Below are positions 23,926 through 36,545 of a stretch of DNA of 64,000 bases, piece by piece. Each line of letters opens with the position of its first letter. Position 1 is the first letter of the stretch. A program made the position numbers and the translations under genes. Source of the stretch: Dasypus novemcinctus (taxonomy: Eukaryota > Chordata > Mammalia > Cingulata > Dasypodidae); the NCBI RefSeq assembly GCF_030445035.2, contig NC_080677.1, positions 109,485,263-109,549,262 on the forward strand, written 5' to 3'. The notes under the pieces are model-generated. The model was not told the DNA's origin and made no database searches. It saw only the letters and a program-made list of their open reading frames with translations.

Positions 23926-24256
23926 TTTTTTTTTTTTTTACCTCACCCCAGCCCTCGTGGCTTTTTTTCCTGTTGTCTGCTCTTTGTGTCCATTCGCTGT
24001 GTGTTCTTCTGTGTCTGTATTTATTTATTTCCCCTCCCCCTTTGCAGTCTGCTTGCTATCTGCTCTGTGTCCATTCCCTGTGCGCTCTTCTGTGTTTTTG
24101 CTTGTCTCCCTTTTTTGTTGCATCACCTTGCTGAGTCAGCTCTCTGCAGCGTGAAGGAAGGCGAGCCTGCCTTCACAAGGAGGCCCCAGGACGCGAACCT
24201 AGGGCTTCCCATATGGTAGATGGGAGTTCAACTGATTGAGCCACAGTCACTTCCCA
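23926..24256 (-). mobile_element. DAS-type SINE with duplicated tail block, shortened head-side body
   Basis: Flanked by TTTTGGAATGTTTTT on both sides. Like 8569-8963 it carries the CTCTGTGTCCATT block twice (about 23980 and 24065), but the region between head and tail is even shorter. Overlapping frames of 131, 100 and 89 codons are repeats. Confidence 0.85.
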
Positions 24257-25023
24257 TTTTTGGAATGTTTTTATCAAGAAAGGATGCTATATCTGTCAAA
24301 TGCCTTTTCTGCATCAATGGAGAGGATCATGCGATTTTTCTTCTTCAGCTTATTAATGCGGTTTGTTACGCTAATTGATTTTCTTTATACCAAGTATGAA
24401 AAACCTTTGCTAACCTGGTATAAAACCCACTTGATTGTAGCGTATAATTCTTTTATTGTGCTTTTGGATTCAGTTTGCAAATATTTTGTTGATTATTTTT
24501 GCATCTATATTCATTACAGATAGTGGTCTGTAATTTTTTTTTTCCTAGTACCTTTATATTGGTTTTGGTATTAGGGTGATTTTGTCTTCATAGAATGAAC
24601 TGGGTAGCATTTTTTAAAAAACTTTATTTTGTACATTTAATAATTGAAAATATAAACAATTAAAAACTAAAAAGAAAACACAGTTGAATAAAAACATACA
24701 TTTCTCAATTAAATGTACCAGATACCCATAATTTTTTAAAAATCTTATAACATTTTACACACTATATTTTGTTCATAGTAATGCAATCATACAGTATGTG
24801 TCCTTTGTGTCTGGCTTGCATCACTCAACATAATGTCCTTCAGATTCATCCATGTTGTCATATGCTATATGACTTCATTTCTTCTTATTACTGCATAATA
24901 TTCCATCATGTGAATAGACCACAGTTTGTTTATGTATTCATCTGTTGATGGACACCTGGGTTGTTTCCAACTTTTGGTAATCATGAATAATGTCACTGTG
25001 AACATTGGTGTATAGATGTCTGT

Positions 25024-25224
25024 TCATGTCACTGCTGTCAGTTCTTCTGGGTACATACCCAGTAGTGGTATTGCAGGGTCACATGACAACTCAATATTCA
25101 ATTTCTTTAGGAACTGCCAAACAGTCCTCAACGGTGACTGTACCATTCTGCATTTCCACCAACAGTGAATAAGTGTTCCTATCTCTCCACGTTCTCTCCA
25201 ACACTTATAGTTCTGTCTTTTCAA
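25024..25224 (-). pseudogene. LINE-1 ORF2 C-terminal fragment
   Basis: A 66-codon frame with GTLIHCWWKCRMVQ, the cysteine-containing C-terminal region of ORF2p, followed by ELSCDPAIPLLGMYPEE. In intact ORF2p this part aids RNA binding. Confidence 0.85.
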
Positions 25225-27980
25225 TGGTGGCCATTTGGATAGGTGTGAAATGATATCTCATTGTAGTTTTGATTTGTATTCCCCTAATCATTAGTGATGT
25301 TGAAAATTTCTTCGTGGTTTTTTTTTTTTTTTTGCCATTTTATTTCTTCTTTGGACAAATGTCTATTCAAGTCTTTTGCCCATTTCTTAATTGGGTCACT
25401 TGTCTTTTTGTTGTAACATTGTTATGTTGTAACATCCCTTTATATATTCTGGATATTAAACCCTTATTTGGATATGTGATTTCTAAATACTTTCTCCCAT
25501 TGAATTGGCTGCCTTTTCACTCATTTGACAAAGTCCTGTGAGGCACAGATGTGTTTAATTTTGAGGAAGTCCCATTTATCTATTTTTTCTTTTGTTGCAT
25601 ATGCTTTGGGTGTAAGGTCCAAGAAACCACCACCTACTACAAGGTCTTGAAGATGTTTCTCTACATTTTCTTCTAGTAGCTTTATGGTCCTGGCTTTTAT
25701 GTTTAGGACTTTGATCCATTTTGAGTTGATTCTTGTATAGGGAGTGAAATAGGGGTCCGCTTTCATTCTTTTGGTCATAGATATCCAGTTGTCCCAACTC
25801 CATTTTTTGAAGAGACTGTTTTGTCCAATTAATATTAACTTGGTAGGTTTGTTAAAAAGCAGTCAACTGTATAGGTGAGGGCTTATTTCTGGGTTCTCAG
25901 TTCTATTCCAGTGATTGATAGGTCTATCTTTATGCCAGTATCATGCTGTTTTGACCACTGTAGCTTTGTAATATGTTCCGAGGTCAGGCAGTGAAATTCC
26001 TCCCACATCACTCTTCTTTTTTAGAATGCTTTTGGCTATTGGGTGCACTTTCTATTCCAAATGAATTTGGTAATTGCCTTTCTAATTCTGTAAAGTAAGT
26101 TTTTGGGATTTTAATTGGCATTGCATTGAATCTATAAATCAGTTTGGGTAAGATTGACATCTTCATGATATTTATTTTTCCAGTCCATGAACATGGAATG
26201 TCTTTCCATTGGTTTAGATCTTTTAAAATTTCTTTTAGCATTGTTTTATACTTTTCTGTTTATAGGTCCTATACTTCTTTGGTTAAATTAATTCCTAAGT
26301 ATTTGAGTCTCTTTATTGCTATTGAAAATGGAAACTTTCCCCTGATTTCCTTCTCAGCTTGTTCAGTACTAGTATATAAAAACATTACTGATTTTTGTGT
26401 GTTGATCTTGTATCTTGCCACTTTGCTGAACTCATTTATTAGCTCAAGTAACTTTGTTGAGGATACTTCATGATTTTCTAAGTACAGGATCATGTCATCT
26501 ACAGTGAGACTTCTACTTTCTCTTTTCCTATTTGAATGCCTTTAATTATTTTCTTGTCTAATTGTCCTCGCTAGAACTTCTAGTACAATATTGAGCAACA
26601 ATGTTGACAGTGGGCATCCTTGTCTTGTTCCTGATCTTAGAGGGAAAGCTTTCAACCTTTCCCCATTGAGTATGATGTTGGCTGTGGATTTTTCATATAT
26701 GCCTTTTAACACATTGAGGAATTTTCCTTCTATTTTTATCTTTTGAAGTGTTTTTTATCAAAAAAAAAAAGGATGCTGGATTTTGTTGAGTGCCTTTTCT
26801 GCATCTCTTGAGATTATCATGTGTTTTATTTCCTTCAATTTGTTAATGTGTTGTATTACATTGATTGATTTTCATCCTGGTATGCTGTACCAGCCTTGCA
26901 TACCAGGAATAAATCCCACTTGGTCATGATGTATAAATCTTTTGATATATTGTTGGATTCAATTTGCAAGTATTTTGTTGAGGATTTTTGCATCTTTGTT
27001 CATTAGAGAGATTGATCTGTAATTTTCTTTTCTTGACTATCTTTATCTGGTTTTGGTATTAGGGTGATGTTGGCTTCAATAAATGTGTTGGGTAATTTTC
27101 CCTCCTCTTCAATTTTTTGAAAGAGTTTAAGCAGGATTGGTATTCATTCTTTTCAAAATGCTTGGTAAAATTCACCTGTGAAGCCATCTGGTCCTGGACT
27201 TTTCATTGCTGGGCGATTTTTGATGATGGATTAATTCTCTTTAAATGTGATTGGTTTGTTAAGTTCTTGTATTTTTCATAGTGTCAATGTAGGTTGCTTG
27301 TGCATTTCTAGGAATTTGTCCTTTTCATCTAAGTTGTCTAGTTTGTTGGCATACAGTTTCTCATAATATACTCTTATGATGCTTTTTATTTCTGCGGGGT
27401 CAGTTGTAACTTCTCCCCTTTCATTTCTGATTATATTTATTTGCATTGTCTCTCTTTTTTTCTTTGTTAGCTAGCTAGGGATTTGTCAGTTTTATTGATC
27501 TTCTCAAAGAACTAGCTTTTGGTTTTGTCGATTTTCTCTATTGTTTTTTCTGTTCTCAATTTCATTTATTTCTGCTCTAATCTTTATTATTTCTTTCCTT
27601 CTGCTTGCTTTGGGATTAGTTTGCTGTTCTTTTTTTAGTTTCTTTCATTGCTCAGTTAAATCTTTGAGTTTAGCTCTTTCTTCTTTTTTAATATAGATAT
27701 TAGGGCTATAAATTTCCCTCTTTAAAATGTCTTCACTGTATCCCATAAGTTTTGAAACACTGTGTTCTCATTTTCATTTGTCTCAATATATTTACTGCTT
27801 TCACTTGCAATTTCTTCTTTGACCCACTGATTGTTTAGGAGTGTGTTGTTCAGCCTCCACACATTTGCAAATTTACTCTTTTCCTGTCTACTATTGATTC
27901 CAGTTTCATTCCATTATTATTTGAGAAGGTGCTTTGTATAACTTCAATGTTTTTATAGTTATTAAGAGCTTCATTGTGCC

Positions 27981-28229
27981 CTAACATGTGGTGTATCCTG
28001 GAGAAAGATCCATGGGCACTTGAGAAGAATGTATAACCCAGTTTGGAAGCAGTGTTCTGTATATGTCTGTTAGGTCTAACTCGTTTATCTTATTGTTCAA
28101 GTTCTCTGTTTCCTTGTTGATCTTCTGTCTTGTTGTTCTATCTAATGATGTGAGTGGGGTGTTGAAGTCTCCAACGATTATTGTAGAGATGTCTATTTCT
28201 CCCTTCAGTTTTGCCAGAGTTTGTCTCAT
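27981..28229 (-). pseudogene. LINE-1 endonuclease-domain fragment
   Basis: An 82-codon frame with IIVGDFNTPLTSLDRTTRQK, then LDLTDIYRTL. The frame breaks before the SDH-type block. This copy keeps the catalytic Asp and Asn of GDFN. Confidence 0.85.
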
Positions 28230-29303
28230 GTATTTTGGGGCACCCTGGTTAGGTGTATAGATATTTATGACTGTTATATCTTCTTAGTGGATTGTCCCTT
28301 TTTTAATATATAATGACCTTCTGTATCTCTTATAATTTTTTGCATTTAAAGTCTGTTTTGCCTGCTATTAGTATAGCTACCCCTTCTCATTTCTGGTTAC
28401 TACTTGCATGCAGTATCTTTTTCTAACCTTTCATTTTCAGCTAGTTAGTATCCCTGGGTCTAAGGTAAGTCTCTTGTAAGTAGCATATGGATGGCTCATG
28501 TTTTTTTAACCCATTCTGTCAGCCAGTATCTTTTGATTGGAGAGTTTAGGCCATTCACATTCAATGATATTACTGTAAATGCACTATTTATTCCTTCATT
28601 TTCTTCTTTGGTTTTCATATGTCATATCTTATTTTTTGTCTGTCTTTTTACTCTTTTGGTTATCCTTTCTGCTATTCTTTCTTCTATTCTTTCCTCCAAG
28701 CCTGTTTAGCCTGTCTTATTCTTTCAGGTTCTAAGGCTTCCTTTAATATTTCCTGCAAAGGTGGATTCTTTTTTGCAAACTCTCTTATTTTCTGTTTGTT
28801 TGGAATATTTTATATTCATCTTCATATTTTTTATTTATTTTTATTATCTTTTTAAAAAAAGATACATAAATCACACAAAATCACCTTCATGTTTGAAGGA
28901 CAATTTTGCTAGATAAAGAATTCTTATCTGGCAGTTTTTCTCTTTCAGTATCCTAATTGTATCATATCACTGTCTTCTTGCCTCAATGATTTCTGAAAAG
29001 GAATCTGTGTTAAGTCTTACTGGATGTCCCTTTTATGCTAGTTTGCTTCTCCCTTGCTGCTCTGAGAATTTTCCCTTTATCTTTCACATTTGACATTCTG
29101 AGTAGTGTGTCTTGGAGTAGGTCTATTCACATTTATTCTGATTGGGGCATGGTGTGCTTCTTGGACATGTATGTTCATTTCTTTTTTGAAAGTTGGGAAA
29201 TTATCAACTATAATTTCCTCAAATATTCTTTCTGCCCCTTTAGCCTTCTCTTCTCCTTCTCAAACTCCCATGACACATATGTTGTTTCATTTTGTGTTGT
29301 CAT

Positions 29304-29669
29304 TCAACTCTCTGAGCCCCTGCTCAATTTTTTCTCTCTCTGTTCTTTTCTCTCTTCAATTTCAGCTGTTCTGTCTTTGGTATCATTTATTCTTTCTTCT
29401 ATCATTTTAAGTCTGCTGCATGCCTCAAACGTGTTTTTTATCTCACCTATTGTGTTTTTCATTCCCATGAGCTCTGTTACTTTTCTGTTCAGGATTTCAA
29501 ATTCTTCTGTGCACTCCCTTGATGTCTTCTTGATATTATTTATCTCTTTGACCATATTGTCTTTCAATTCATGAATTTTATTTTGGAAATTTTTGTGTAT
29601 CTTGCTGATTAGTTCTCTCAAATTCTGCATCTCTTCTGGGACTTTGATGTATTCATTTTCTTGGGCCAT
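29304..29669 (-). pseudogene. LINE-1 ORF1 coiled-coil fragment
   Basis: A 121-codon frame, rich in E, K and N, with heptad spacing typical of the ORF1p trimeric coiled coil, for example EINNIKKTSRECTEEF and ELMGMKNTIGEIKNTF. The RNA-recognition and C-terminal domains lie downstream in other frames. Confidence 0.8.
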
Positions 29670-31606
29670 GACTTATATTTTCTTAGTATGGCTCATAATT
29701 TTTTGCTGATATCTAGGCATCTGATTAGAATGTAGTTTACTCAGATGCTCAATTTCTTTCTCTTTTGTAGGGATTTAGTGGCAGGAGGCTATGTGTTACC
29801 ACTGCTCTTTAATTCTTGGCTTGACCTGGATTGTTAGGATTGTTGTGCTCGTTGCTCAGAACTGGGCACTGGACCCAGTAATTGGTTGTAGAGTCACTTC
29901 CTAGAGCCTTGGGGAGGGAGACTATAGAGGATGGAAAAAATCCTCTCCTACTTATTTTAATTTTCTTGTGTGCACTTCCTTGGTCTGACAGAGATGGCAT
30001 TCTTTGGCAGCTCTCAGTTGAATGCCTGGTCAGAGTATATTGTTGTAACTCAGACCTGATCAATGTGATACAGCTTCCTGTTTGGAGTCTATGAGCCTTG
30101 TAATTCAAACTTTCTCCGAGACAACTCAGCCTTCTCTGGCAGCCCTCTCCCTTTTCCTGGGTCAGAAATATTTCCACTCCCCTCTGACTCAACAATCAGT
30201 CTCTTTTAGTAAAGGAGTTGATTGGGAGGGTTGTATATTTTTATCCTCTTGCTGGCTCCAAGGTAAACAATGGTGCAGTCCCATCTGGCCTGGAAAGGCT
30301 CCTGGGACATAGCAGACCAAATTTGTGAGTCAAAAGCTGAGTCAGCCTTACACCATGTCCCTCTCTCTCCCCTTTCCTGGGGCTTCCTCAACTATTAGTC
30401 CCAGCTAGAGGAGAGGGAGTTTGAGAGGGTCAGATTTCTCCATTCCTTCCCCAGCTCCCAGTAAACCAGTGTGTGATCCCACCTGGCCTGGAAGGGCTTG
30501 CGGGACACAGTAGACCAAATTTGTGGGTCAGAAGCTGAGTTGGCTGTGTCCCTCTCTCTCCCCTTTCCTGGGGTAGTAGATTTCTGGAGCCCCCTTTGTC
30601 TGTAGTCGCAGGCCCAGAGGCTCAAGAATTCTAAAGTGTCGTTAGTGTGGGGGATAGTGCTGGCAGCAGCAACCACTTTTTCAACTCAGTTCCATCATCA
30701 CGATTTCCCTCCTTTGTCCCTCTCTCCTCTGGGTGGTGTTCAGCCTTCACTTGGTGCCCTAAACCATAAAAGATCATTTTCTAGGCTGTTTCAACCTGTC
30801 CTCTAGCTATTTTTCTGGTGGAGAAGAGAGTCCCATGTCTTTCTAGTTCACCATCTTCCCAGAAGTCCACCTTGGTAGTAGTCTTTCCTGTTCAATTTTT
30901 TGGAAGAACTTGAGGAAGACTGCTATTAGATCATCTTTATATGATTGATAGAATCCACCTGTGAAGCCATCTGATCCTGGTTTTCATCCTTGGGAGGTTT
31001 TTGATGACTGTTTAAATCTCGTGATTGGTTTGTTGAGGTCTTCTATATCTTCTAGGGTCACTGTAGGTTGTTCAAGTGTTTTGAGGAATTTGCCCATCTC
31101 ATCTATGTGGTCTAATTTTTTGGTGTACACTTGTTCATAGTATCCTTTCAGGATCTTTCTTATTTCTATGAGCTCAGTAAATAATGCCCCTCCTCTCATT
31201 TCTTATTTATTTGCATCTTCTCTCTTTTTTTCTTTGTCAGTCTAGCTAAGGGTTTGTCAATTTTGGTTTTTGTTAATTGTGGTCAAAAAAACAACTTTTG
31301 GTTTTGTTGATTCTCTCTATTTTATTGTTGTTCTCAGTTTCATTTATTTCTGCTCTGATCTTTATTTCTTTCCTTCAGCTTGGTTTGGAATTAGTTTGCT
31401 CTTCTTTTCCTAGCTCCTCCATGTGTGCAATTAGGTCTTTGATTTTAGCTCTTTCTTCTTTTTTAATGTAAACATTGAAGGCTATAAGTTTCCCTCTCAA
31501 CACTGTCTTTACTGTGTCCCATAGGTTTTGATATGTTGTGTTCTCATTTTCTTTTTTCTTAAGATATTTACTGAATTCTCTTGCAATTTCGTCTTTGACC
31601 CACTGA

Positions 31607-31838
31607 CATATATATATATATTTATGTACTGGGGGCTGGGGATTGAATGCAGGACCTCATATGTAGGAAGCTGACACTCAACCACTGTGCCACATTAACT
31701 ACCCTGAGTTTTGTTTGTTTGTTTGTTTTGCTTGTTGCTGGTTGTTGTTGTTGTTGCTTTTCAGGAGGCACCAGGAACTGAACCCAGGACCTCCCATGTG
31801 GGAGGTGGGTGCTCAACCACTTGAGTCACATCTGCTCC
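31607..31838 (-). mobile_element. Dimeric tRNA-Ala SINE
   Basis: Two tRNA-like units (about 31625-31705 and 31760-31838) with a linker rich in TTTG and TTG repeats, as at 11611-11831. CCACTGA is present on both sides. Confidence 0.8.
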
Positions 31839-32562
31839 CTCCACTGATTTTTTAGTGTGTTTTTAATTTGCATATATTTATGAATTTTCCCTTTTGCCAT
31901 CTGTTATTTATTTCCAGCTTCATTCTGTTATGATCAGAGAACATATTTTGTATAATTTCCATCTTTTTAAATTTATTGGGACTTGTCTTGAGGCCCATAT
32001 GTGATCTATCCTGGAGAAGAATCCATGAATGCTTGAAAAGAATGTTTATCTTGCTTTTTGGGGGTGTAATCCTCTATAACTATTAGGTCTAGTTCATTTA
32101 TCATATTATTCAAGGTGTTTCTTTATTTAGCCTCTGTCCAGATGATCTAGCCAATGCTCAGAGTTGTGTATTAAAGTCTCCAACTATTATTGTAGAGATG
32201 TCTATTTCTCCCTTTAGCTTTGCCAGAGTGTGCCTCACGTACCTCAGTACACCCAGGTTAGGTGCATCAATATTTATTATAGTTATTTTTTCTCAGCAAA
32301 TTGCCACCTTTATTAGTATATAATGGCCATCTTAATCCCTTATAACAGTTTTGCATTCAAAATCTATTTTGTCAGTATAGTTACTCCAAATCTTTTTGGT
32401 TAATATTTGCATGGAATATCTATTTCCAACCTTTCACTTTCCAACTGGTTGTGTCCTTATGTGTGAGGTGAGTCTGTTATAGACAGCATATAGATGGCTC
32501 ATATTTTTGATCCATTCTATTCATCTATGTCTTTTGTTGGGAAGTTCAAGCCATTAACATTT

Positions 32563-32968
32563 TTTAAAGATTTATTTTATTTCTCTCCCCTTCACTCCCA
32601 TTGTCTGCTCTCTGTGTGCATTCACTGTGTGTTCTTCTGTGTCCACTTGCATTCTTGTCATGCGGCACTGGGAAACTGTGTCACTTTTTTGTTATGTCAT
32701 CTTGCTGCATCAGCTCTCCGTGTGTGCAGCACCACTCCTGGGTGGGCTGAGCTTTTTTCAAGTGGGATGGCTCTCCTTGCAGGATGCACTCCTTGTGCAT
32801 GGGGCACTCCTATGTGTGGGACACCCCAGCATGGCATGGCACTCCTTGTGCTCAGCAGCACAGCATGTGGGCCAGCTCACCACACAGGTCAGGAGGCCCT
32901 GAATATCTAACTCTGGACCCTCCATATGGTAGGCAGATACTCTATCAGTTGAGCCACAACTGCTTCCC
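32563..32968 (-). mobile_element. DAS-type SINE, full length
   Basis: Flanks CCATTAACATTT and CCATTAATATTT differ by one base. The box B region has decayed to TCTAACTC, unlike most copies. Confidence 0.88.
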
Positions 32969-33073
32969 CCATTAATATTTAATGTTATTACTGTAAAGGC
33001 ATTACTTACTTTGTCCATTTTATCCTTTGGCTTTCAGTTGTCATATCTTATTATGGTCTGTCTTTTTACCCTT

Positions 33074-33487
33074 TTTTTTTTAAGATTTATTTAATTTATT
33101 TCTCTCCCCTCCCCCCCCCACTCTGGTTGTCTGTTCTCTGTGTCTATTTGCTGCGTGTTCTTCTTTGTCCGCTTCTGTTGTTGTCAGTGGCACGGGAATC
33201 TGTTTCTTTTTGTTCGGTCATCTTGTTGTGTCAGCTCTCCGTGTGTGCGACACCATTCCTGGACAGGTTGCACTTTCTTTCATGCTGGGCGTCTCTCCTT
33301 ATGGGGCGCACTCCTTGCATGTGGGGCTCCCCTACAATGGGACACCCCTGTGTGGCATGGCACTCCTTGCGTGCATCAGTACTGCGTGTGGGCCAGTTCC
33401 ACATGGGTCAAGGAGGCCCGGGGTTTGAACCTCGGACCTCCCATATGGTAGATGGATGCCCTAACCACTGGGCCAAGTCCACTTCCC
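33074..33487 (-). mobile_element. DAS-type SINE, full length, young
   Basis: Exact 13-bp target-site duplication TCTTTTTACCCTT at 33061-33073 and 33488-33500. The head is well preserved with box B region GGTTTGAACC. A 163-codon plus-strand frame through it is not a gene. Confidence 0.92.
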
Positions 33488-33845
33488 TCTTTTTACCCTT
33501 TAATTTACTCTTCCTAATAATCTTCCTTTCTATACTTTTCTCCAAGTCTCTTGCCCTTGTTTTTTCCTTTCAGGCTGTGGCACTCCCTTTAGTATCTCTT
33601 GTAATTCTGGTGTTTTAGTAACATATTCTCTCAGGTTTTGTTTGTCTGTGAAGTCTTTAAACTCACCCTCATTTATGAAGGACAGGTTTGTCAGATACAG
33701 ATTCTTGGCTGACAGTTTTTCTCTTTCCATATATGCTTAATTGATTTTTGACAAGGCTGTCAAGTCCACTCAGCTGGGACAGAACAGCCTCTTCAACAAA
33801 GAGAGAACTGTGTATCTATTTCCAAAAGCAAGATAAAGTATCCCT

Positions 33846-33926
33846 AGGGGAGCAGTTGTAGCTCAGTTGTTGAGCATCTGCCTCCCACGTATGAGGGCCC
33901 AGGCTCAAGCCCCAATACCTCCTTTA
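33846..33926 (+). mobile_element. Short tRNA-Ala-derived SINE monomer
   Basis: TAGCTCAGTTGTTGAGC (box A) and GGCTCAAGCC (box B region) are close to a tRNA-Ala gene, but the anticodon arm does not form a gene-like cloverleaf and an A-run follows directly. I call it a SINE, not a tRNA. Confidence 0.75.
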
Positions 33927-34167
33927 AAAAAAGGACTCCTATCTCACAATTTATACAAAAATTAACTCAAAGTGGATAAAAGAACTAAATATAAAAGTTA
34001 GAACCACAAAACTCCCAGAAGAAAATGTAGGGAAACATCTTCAACATCTTGTGGTAGGAGGTGGTTTCTTCAACCTTACTCCCAAAGCATAAACAATAAA
34101 AGAAAAAAATAGATAAATGGCACCTCCTCAAAATTAAATACTTCTATCAAATGACTCTGTAGAGAGG

Positions 34168-34817
34168 GTGAAAACACAGTCTAATCAATGGGAGAATGTA
34201 TTTGGAAATCACATATCAAATAAGTATTTAATATCCAGGATATATAAAGAGATCCTGCAACTCAATATAAAACAACAAACAACCCAATTAAAAATGATAA
34301 AAAGACTCAAAAAGACATTTTTCCGAAGAGGAACTACAATGGCTAAAAAGCACATGAGAAGATGTACAACATCACTAGCTATTAGGGAAATGCAAATCAA
34401 AACTACAATGAGATATCATTTCACACCCTGTAGAATGAACACTAAAAATAAACAGAAAATTAAATATGCTAGGAAGGATGTGGAGAAATAGTAATACTCA
34501 TTCACAGTTGGTGGAAATATAGAATGCTACAGCCACTATGAAATACAGTTTGGAGGTTTCAGGGAGCCAAATATAGAACTACCATATGATCCCACAAACC
34601 CACTACTATGTATACTTTTAGAAGAGCTGAAAGCAGGAATATGAATAGACATTTGCTCACCAATGTTCATAGAGGCATATTGACAATAGCCAATAGATGG
34701 AAACAACCCAAGTGCCCAACAATTGATGAATGGATAAACAAAGTGTGCTGTAAACATACAATGGGATACTATTCAGCTGTAAGAAGGAATGAAATCCTGA
34801 TGCATGCGACAACATGA
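34168..34817 (+). pseudogene. LINE-1 ORF2 C-terminal remnant
   Basis: Two open stretches in different frames (34168-34491 and 34608-34817) cover the end of ORF2p. The second contains LTIANRWKQPKCPTIDEWI and MGYYSAVRRNE, the usual C-terminal block. Separated by frameshifts and a stop. Confidence 0.85.
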
Positions 34818-35116
34818 ATGAACCTTTAAGAACTTATGAGGGTAAAATAAGCCAGACATGAAAGGACAAATATTGTTTGGTCTCACTACTACAAACTAAT
34901 TACAATGAGCAAACTCATGGAGTTAAAATCTAGAGTGTAGGTTACCAGGAACTAGAATGAGGTTGATATTGGGAACCTGATGTTTAATGTCCAAAGAATT
35001 TTTAATAAGGTTGATTGTAAATGTTTGGAAATGGTTAGAGACAATGGTAATATATTAATATGAATATAATTTACAGTGCTGATTTATGTATGTGATTGTG
35101 GCTGAAGGGGAAGTTT

Positions 35117-35478
35117 TGTGTTTTTTTTTAAAGATTTATTTAATTCTCCCCCTCCCCCGGTTGTCTGTTCTCTGTGTCTATTTGCTGCGTCTTGTTTCTT
35201 TGTCCGCTTCTGTTGTTGTCAGCGGGAAGTGTGGGCAGCGCCATTCCTGGGCAGGCTGCACTTTCTTACGTGCTGGGCGGCTCTCCTTAAGGGTGCATGC
35301 ACTCCTTGCGCATGGGGCTCCCCTACGTGGGGGAACCCCTGCGTAGCAGGGCACTCCTTGCGTGCATCAGCACTGCACATGGGCCAGCTCCACACGGGTC
35401 AAGGAGGCCCGGGATTTGAACCGCGTACCTCCCATGTGGTAGACGGACGCCCTAACCACTGGGCCAAGTCCGTTTCCC
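35117..35478 (-). mobile_element. DAS-type SINE, slightly shortened
   Basis: CTGAAGGGG flanks both sides. The usual segment with the reverse of the AGACACAGATTC block is missing (near 35215), making this copy about 50 bp shorter. CpG dinucleotides remain frequent (GCGTAGCAGG, GACGGACGCC), suggesting a young copy. Confidence 0.88.
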
Positions 35479-35543
35479 TGAAGGGGCAATTTAGGGTCAT
35501 ATACTTTAAGAGAAGGAAATCTAGAGGTTTAACTTGGACTTTA

Positions 35544-35981
35544 TTTATTTATTTATTTATTCATTTTAAAAATTTATTTAAATGATTTATCTCCCCTTCC
35601 CCCTGTTGTCTGCTCTCTGTGTCCATTCTCTGTGTGTTCTTCTGTGTCAGCTTGCATTCTTGTCATGTGGCACCAGGAAACTGTGTCACTTTTTGTTGTT
35701 GTTGTTGCATCACCTTGCTGCGTCAGATCTCCATGTGTGTGGTGCCACTCCTGGGTGTGCTGCGCTTTTTTCACAAGGGGCAACTCTCCTTGTGGGGTGC
35801 ACTCCTTGCGTGTGGGGCACCCCTACATGGGGGACATGCCTGAGTGGCATGGCACTCCTTGCTCATGGCAGTATTGTACATGGGCCAACTCACCACAGGG
35901 TCAGGAGGCCCTGCGTACCAAACCCTGGACTTCCGATATGGTAGACAGATGCTCTATCAGTTGAGCCACAACTGCTTCCTA
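35544..35981 (-). mobile_element. DAS-type SINE with (ATTT)n tail
   Basis: Flanks AACTTGGACTTTA (35531-35543) and AACTTGGGACTTTA (35982-35995). The tail at the low-coordinate side has expanded into TTTA repeats (35540-35562). It sits 52 bp from the previous SINE in the same orientation. Confidence 0.9.
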
Positions 35982-36463
35982 AACTTGGGACTTTATAACA
36001 CAGCAAACCTGGTGGTGGTTGATGAATGTGGTTAATAGTATAAATACAATAATGTTGTCCAATGAACTAGAACAAACATACATCACTATTACAAGGTGTT
36101 AATATGGTGGTATAAAATACAACTAAATGTAAACTATGGACTATAGTTAACAGTAATATTGTAATATTCTTTCATCAGTTGTAACAAAGGTCCTATACCA
36201 ATGCTAAGGATCAATAATAGGAGGATATAAGGGGTACAGTGTATTTTTTTTATTTTGAGTAATGAAAATATTCTAAAACTGAGAGTGGTGATGAGTGATT
36301 ATACTGAGGGCCATTGATTGTACACTTTGGACAGATTGTATGGTGTGCGAATAAAATAGTTAAAAGAAAATAAATCAGTTGGCCATAAATGCTAGGATTA
36401 ATTTCTGAGCTCTCAATTCAATTCTATTTGTTAATATGTCTATCCTTGTGCCAGCACCATGAT

Positions 36464-36545
36464 TTCTTTTAGGAGGTACCAGGGATTGAACCCAGGACCT
36501 TGTATATGCAAAACAGGTGCTCAACCAGTGAGATACACCTGCTCT
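36464..36545 (-). mobile_element. Short tRNA-Ala-derived SINE monomer
   Basis: Flanks CCAGCACCATGAT (36451-36463) and CCAGCATCATGAT (36546-36558) differ at one base. Contains only the tRNA-like unit and a very short tail. Confidence 0.85.

Larger units (their letters stand above)
21701..24612 (-). mobile_element. LINE-1, minus orientation, outer copy, 3' half
   Basis: The 3'UTR begins by about 21765 and passes through the conserved block GAATAGTATTCCATTGTGTG. ORF2 C-terminal and reverse-transcriptase segments follow up to 24612, inside RT. There another full L1 is inserted, and the outer copy resumes at about 30869 at the matching point of RT. A short SINE (22458-22552) and a DAS SINE (23926-24256) are nested in this half. 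Confidence 0.8.
24613..30868 (-). mobile_element. Near-full-length LINE-1, minus orientation, uninterrupted
   Basis: About 6.26 kb with no foreign insertion: 3'UTR 24613-24900, ORF2 C-terminus (25024-25224 frame), post-RT (26008-26493), RT (about 26570-27300), endonuclease (27981-28229), ORF1 (29304-29669) and a 5'UTR to about 30868, where the minus strand starts GGGAAGATGGTGAACTAGAAAG. It is one of the youngest L1s here because it lies inside another L1 and nothing has inserted in it. The ORFs still have many breaks, so it is not active. Flanks GGGTAGCA and TGGTAGTAG may be the duplicated target. Confidence 0.85.
30869..33728 (-). mobile_element. LINE-1, minus orientation, outer copy, 5' half
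   Basis: This continues the L1 broken at 24612. It starts in RT, passes the endonuclease region (about 32090-32230) and ends in the ORF1 region at 33728, where a plus-oriented L1 begins. A dimeric SINE (31607-31838) and two DAS SINEs (32563-32968, 33074-33487) are nested. Confidence 0.75.
33729..36372 (+). mobile_element. LINE-1 3' end, plus orientation, 5'-truncated
   Basis: ORF2 C-terminal sequence from 33740 is followed by a 3'UTR ending at GAATAAAATAGTTAAAAG, an end with its own AATAAA signal. Two DAS SINEs (35117-35478, 35544-35981) and a short SINE (33846-33926) are nested in it. It lies in the opposite orientation between two minus L1 blocks. Confidence 0.82.

Noticed and set aside
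29035..29574. 179-codon plus frame
   Set aside because: Antisense of L1 ORF1; the real (dead) coding sense is the minus strand frame at 29304-29669.
33846..33926. tRNA-Ala gene candidate
   Set aside because: Boxes A and B look good, but the acceptor and anticodon arms do not pair properly and an A-tail follows, so it is a SINE monomer.
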